From Meridianimarinicoccus aquatilis (GTDB lineage Bacteria > Pseudomonadota > Alphaproteobacteria > Rhodobacterales > Rhodobacteraceae), in NCBI RefSeq assembly GCF_004358675.1, contig NZ_SMZO01000029.1:1-47001 (forward strand): a stretch of DNA of 47,001 nt, given 5' to 3'. How positions within the stretch are numbered: the stretch's first letter is position 1; each line of letters begins with the position of its first letter. Under the pieces are notes generated by a model. That model was not told where the DNA came from. It worked only from the letters and a program-made list of their open reading frames with translations, and did not search any database. Below are positions 44,763 through 47,001 of the stretch, piece by piece. Position numbers and translations under genes: made by a program.

Positions 44763-45439
44763 TGGACCTGTCGCAGTTTGATGCCGCTCCTTTGATAGCA
44801 TTTACTGCAACAATGGAAGCTGACTATGAGACTGAAACGGCGGGACGAATTCCGCCAGGATGCGGTGCGGGTCGCGCTGACCAGTGGGCTTTGGCGTTAG
44901 CGGGTGGCTGACGATCCGGGGGTCAGAGTATCGACGCTGAACAAATGCACCACGGCCCCATCGAGAAACTGACGTGGTTTCGAAAGAGGATGTAAGCCTC
45001 GCCCAAAAGACTGACCGACTTCGACGTGAGAACCGGCTCCTCAAGGAGGAGAGGGGCATCCTAAAAAGCCATCCAGTTCCTTGCGGACCTAAAGCAATGA
45101 GATTCAGGTTAGTCGAAGAACACAGCGGCCTCTTTCCAGCAACCGACTTTGCATTGTTGTCGGTGTCAGCACACGTGGCTTGAGGGCTTTGCGAAGCCGC
45201 CCAGCAAGCCGCAGCCAGTGATCCGATCTCGTCACACTGGCACAGATCAAGGCTGAACTGGTCTGGCACCTGTCTTGGAAACAACGGCGGCAGGCTGAAA
45301 TGGCGATCTTCGAATACATCAACGGCTTCAACAATCCGCGCTGCCGTCACTCAGCATCGGGCTGGAAAAGCCCTGTCGCATTCGAAACGAAAGCGGCTTA
45401 AACCAGCACTCAAGACGGCACGAAAGTGGGACAAGTCCA
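44763..45439 (+). mobile_element. Degenerate IS3-family element, internally deleted
   Basis: The ends are imperfect inverted repeats: left 44763-44786 begins TGGACCTGTCGCAGTTTG, right 45416-45439 read inwards begins TGGACTTGTCCCACTTTC (about 19 of 24 positions agree). Inside are pieces of the two transposase frames, orfA and orfB, on the plus strand. At 677 bp it is about half the size of an intact copy. A possible 3-bp target duplication GCG flanks positions 44762 and 45441 if the ends are extended by one to two bases; this is weak. It is inserted at the 5' side of the BrxL-like remnant. Confidence 0.85.
44826..45401 (+). pseudogene. IS3-family transposase orfA/orfB relic
   Basis: orfA starts MRLKRRDEFRQDAVRVALTS at 44826, hits a TAG at 44898, continues in frame as RVADDPGVRVSTLNK, and then needs a frameshift to reach VSKEDVSLAQKTDRLRRENR (from 44974), the leucine-zipper part. 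The orfB start MRFRLVEEHSG follows, then GLRALRSRPASRS with another stop. After DLVTLAQIK the sequence jumps to AELVWHLSWKQRRQAEMAIF and the normal C-terminus (PRCRHSASGWKSPVAFETKAA, stop at 45399-45401). Most of the DDE catalytic core is missing through an internal deletion near 45243. It cannot encode an active transposase. Confidence 0.85.
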
Positions 45440-45638
45440 CAGCGTTTCCCGCAGTCACATCGCCCTGCCAAAGATCGCGGCGCGGATCGGCAAGCATTCA
45501 AGATGGGTCCCGGAGATCGCTGGAACGAGGTGGCCCGGTAAATCGGAAAATCCACCGTCAACTTCGATTCTGATACCATGAAAACAGTCGGTTAGGACGT
45601 TTGGATGACAGAGATCGCACCGCCGGAACAGTTTGGTG
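45440..45638. other. Non-coding debris between IS relic and bchP
   Basis: About 200 bases downstream of bchP hold no gene I can support, and the BrxL-like reading frame does not resume here. In Rhodobacter an idi gene commonly follows bchP; nothing like it is present. Confidence 0.4.
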
Positions 45639-46817
45639 TCAAACAAACCCTGGCCGGACCAGCCCCGTCAGATGTGCCAAGTTCTTTAGCCCGATCCGCA
45701 CATGCGCCATGGGCCGGGCCTTCACGAGGCGCTTGTTCATGTAGGCTTCAAACGTCAGCTTCTGGACATCGATATCATGGCACAAAGATACGAAGCGCTC
45801 GCGCCGGTCATCGCTGCGGTAATAGGCGTTCTGCATAGACGCTAGAACCCGAAATACCGTTTTATGCTCTTTCATAAAGAGCTGCCGCGCCAGTTTCAGC
45901 TTGGCCACATCACCGCTCATAAGGGTTGCCATAGCTGCAGTTGCCGCCACGCGCCCTCCCACCATTGCATAATAGATGCCTTCGCCTGACGATGGCGCAA
46001 CGACACCTGCGGCGTCACCAGCCAGAACCACGTCACGCCCATTGTCCCAACGATCCAGTGGCTTGAGCGGTATGGGCGCGCCTTCACGACGAAGCGTTTT
46101 GCACTCAGCAAGCCCGGCAGAACTGCGCAACGCGGCCGTTGCCTGCTTTAGATCCACACTTCCAAGGGCCGTCCCCATCCCGACACTGGCTGACTTTCCA
46201 TGTGGGAAAACCCATCCGTAAAAATCTGGCGATATCGCACCGTCATAAATCACATCGCAGCGCGCCGGATCGTAGTTTGCGGTGGCGCCTGGCGCGTCGA
46301 TAATCTCGTGATAAGCGAGAACATAGGGGATCTTGCTGCCGCCGGGCAATTCTGCTGCGGCCACTCGGGACCGCGCGCCATCAGCGCCGATCACCAGTTT
46401 GGTCCTCTCACGGCGTTCATCCCCGGTCGCTTTCTCACGATAGACGACATGTGTTCCCTGGTCGTCGCGCTCAACACGCAAGAAAGTTCCTGTCAGTCGC
46501 TCGGCACCGGCTTTTGCGGCCCGGCACCGCAAAAATTCATCAAAGTGTTCCCGGTCGACCATGCCCACAAAGCCATTCTCGATCGGAATATCGACCGCTC
46601 GACCGGTTGGCGAAATCATGCGCGCTGTCGTGATTTTCGCCACCAGCTGACTTTCGGGTAGTGCGAAGTCTTCGATCAGACGGGGCGGGATGGCCCCACC
46701 ACAAGGCTTGATCCGCCCATCTCGGTCCAGCATGGCAACATGTGCGCCAGAGCGCGCAAGGTCTTCGGCCGCTGTTGCGCCAGACGGCCCGCCGCCAACG
46801 ACGATGACATCGAACAT
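45639..46817 (-). CDS. bchP: Geranylgeranyl diphosphate/bacteriochlorophyllide reductase BchP
   Basis: A 392-residue FAD-dependent reductase that saturates the geranylgeranyl side chain of bacteriochlorophyll to phytyl. The N-terminal Rossmann motif is VIVVGGGPSGATAAEDLARSG, followed by the PCGGAIPPRLIEDF stretch typical of ChlP/BchP. The second FAD motif is VVLAGDAAGVVAPSSGEGIYYAM, and the C-terminal region (YRSDDRRERFVSLCHD) is also that of BchP. GGGAG eight bases before the ATG supports the start. It follows a PucC-type gene by two bases, the order seen in photosynthesis gene clusters, so it marks one border of such a cluster. Confidence 0.95.
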   Translation of the reverse strand: MFDVIVVGGGPSGATAAEDLARSGAHVAMLDRDGRIKPCGGAIPPRLIEDFALPESQLVAKITTARMISPTGRAVDIPIENGFVGMVDREHFDEFLRCRAAKAGAERLTGTFLRVERDDQGTHVVYREKATGDERRERTKLVIGADGARSRVAAAELPGGSKIPYVLAYHEIIDAPGATANYDPARCDVIYDGAISPDFYGWVFPHGKSASVGMGTALGSVDLKQATAALRSSAGLAECKTLRREGAPIPLKPLDRWDNGRDVVLAGDAAGVVAPSSGEGIYYAMVGGRVAATAAMATLMSGDVAKLKLARQLFMKEHKTVFRVLASMQNAYYRSDDRRERFVSLCHDIDVQKLTFEAYMNKRLVKARPMAHVRIGLKNLAHLTGLVRPGFV

Positions 46818-46819
46818 GA

Positions 46820-47001
46820 TTATTCTCCCGGAACGATTTGATGTGTGCCGCCCAAAACCGGACGTTCGATGACCCGCACCGCCAAGGCTGCTGCGGCAAG
46901 AAACAATGTGGCTTCAGCCAGAAAGACAACGCCGAAAGCCGTGGCATCCGTGAGTGTAAGTCCGCGCATGACATCGACCCCAATCGCGCCAAGCAAGCCG
47001 C
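46820..47001 (-). CDS. PucC/Bch2-type MFS transporter, C-terminal 60 residues (runs off the window)
   Basis: The visible end of this reading frame encodes GLLGAIGVDVMRGLTLTDA, a last hydrophobic helix (AFGVVFLAEATLFLAAAALA) and the polar end RVIERPVLGGTHQIVPGE. This fits the C-terminus of the PucC/LhaA/Bch2 family of bacteriochlorophyll-delivery proteins, and its position two bases before bchP is where this family member (orf428 type, beside bchG) is expected. The identification depends strongly on the neighbour. The rest of the gene lies beyond the window. Confidence 0.75.
   Translation of the reverse strand, partial: GLLGAIGVDVMRGLTLTDATAFGVVFLAEATLFLAAAALAVRVIERPVLGGTHQIVPGE

Noticed and set aside
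45455-45646. Minus-strand 63-codon frame between the IS relic and bchP, considered as the continuing N-terminal part of the BrxL-like gene
   Set aside because: The translation has no Lon-like or BREX-like pattern and overlaps the end of bchP; it does not match the sequence expected upstream of the truncated frame.

Overview
The window looks like a chromosome segment of a marine-type Rhodobacteraceae (Roseobacter-group alphaproteobacterium). This rests on the high GC content, the syntenic run acnA - ccmABCDG - Mth938-like - secF/secD/yajC - serS, and the cysG-DUF2849-sulfite reductase-APS reductase-DUF934-FPR run. The right edge carries bchP and the end of a PucC-type gene, so the cell probably encodes bacteriochlorophyll photosynthesis. 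No species name can be assigned from the sequence alone.

Region 1 (1-2.7 kb) is the edge of an integrated mobile element. Reading leftward from the chromosome it has a P4/DUF4102-type tyrosine integrase, an AlpA-like excisionase/regulator, a small winged-helix protein, a 32-codon reading frame and the start of a zinc-finger primase. The last three are translationally chained. Region 2 (2.7-14.9 kb) is core genome: an LpxL-like acyltransferase, a DUF1223 protein, aconitase, a VPxPA-CTERM secreted protein, the cytochrome c maturation genes ccmA-B-C-D-G, an Mth938-like protein and the Sec accessory genes secF, secD and yajC. Region 3 (15.0-16.9 kb) is an insertion in the usual yajC-serS neighbourhood: a membrane-anchored pentapeptide-repeat protein followed by four 11-bp direct repeats.

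Region 4 (16.9-32.8 kb) holds serS, der, bamB, a YfgM-like protein, a two-gene RND efflux system whose pump has an unusual extra hydrophobic pair, an ATM1-type ABC exporter, a LysM protein, rarD, a cytochrome P450 and an Lrp/AsnC regulator. Region 5 (32.9-38.4 kb) is an assimilatory sulfate-reduction operon: siroheme synthesis, sulfite reductase, a [4Fe-4S] APS-type reductase, two small conserved proteins, and a ferredoxin-NADP reductase as probable electron source. Region 6 (38.5-43.9 kb) has infC, apparently starting at an AUA codon, then convergent to it a run purM-purN-rnd-ureE-ureF-ureG; the urease structural genes are not here.

Region 7 (44.0-45.6 kb) is a tRNA-Ile2(CAT) gene followed by genomic debris: the C-terminal part of a frameshifted BrxL/Lon-like gene with an MIT_C-like tail, cut by a degenerate, internally deleted IS3-family element with recognisable terminal inverted repeats. 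Region 8 (45.6-47.0 kb) is the border of the photosynthesis gene cluster (bchP and a pucC/bch2-type gene). I found no intact new defence or biosynthetic system. The strongest leads are the tRNA-linked BREX-like remnant, the mobile-element edge at the left, the inserted pentapeptide-repeat gene, the AUA start of infC and the enlarged RND pump.
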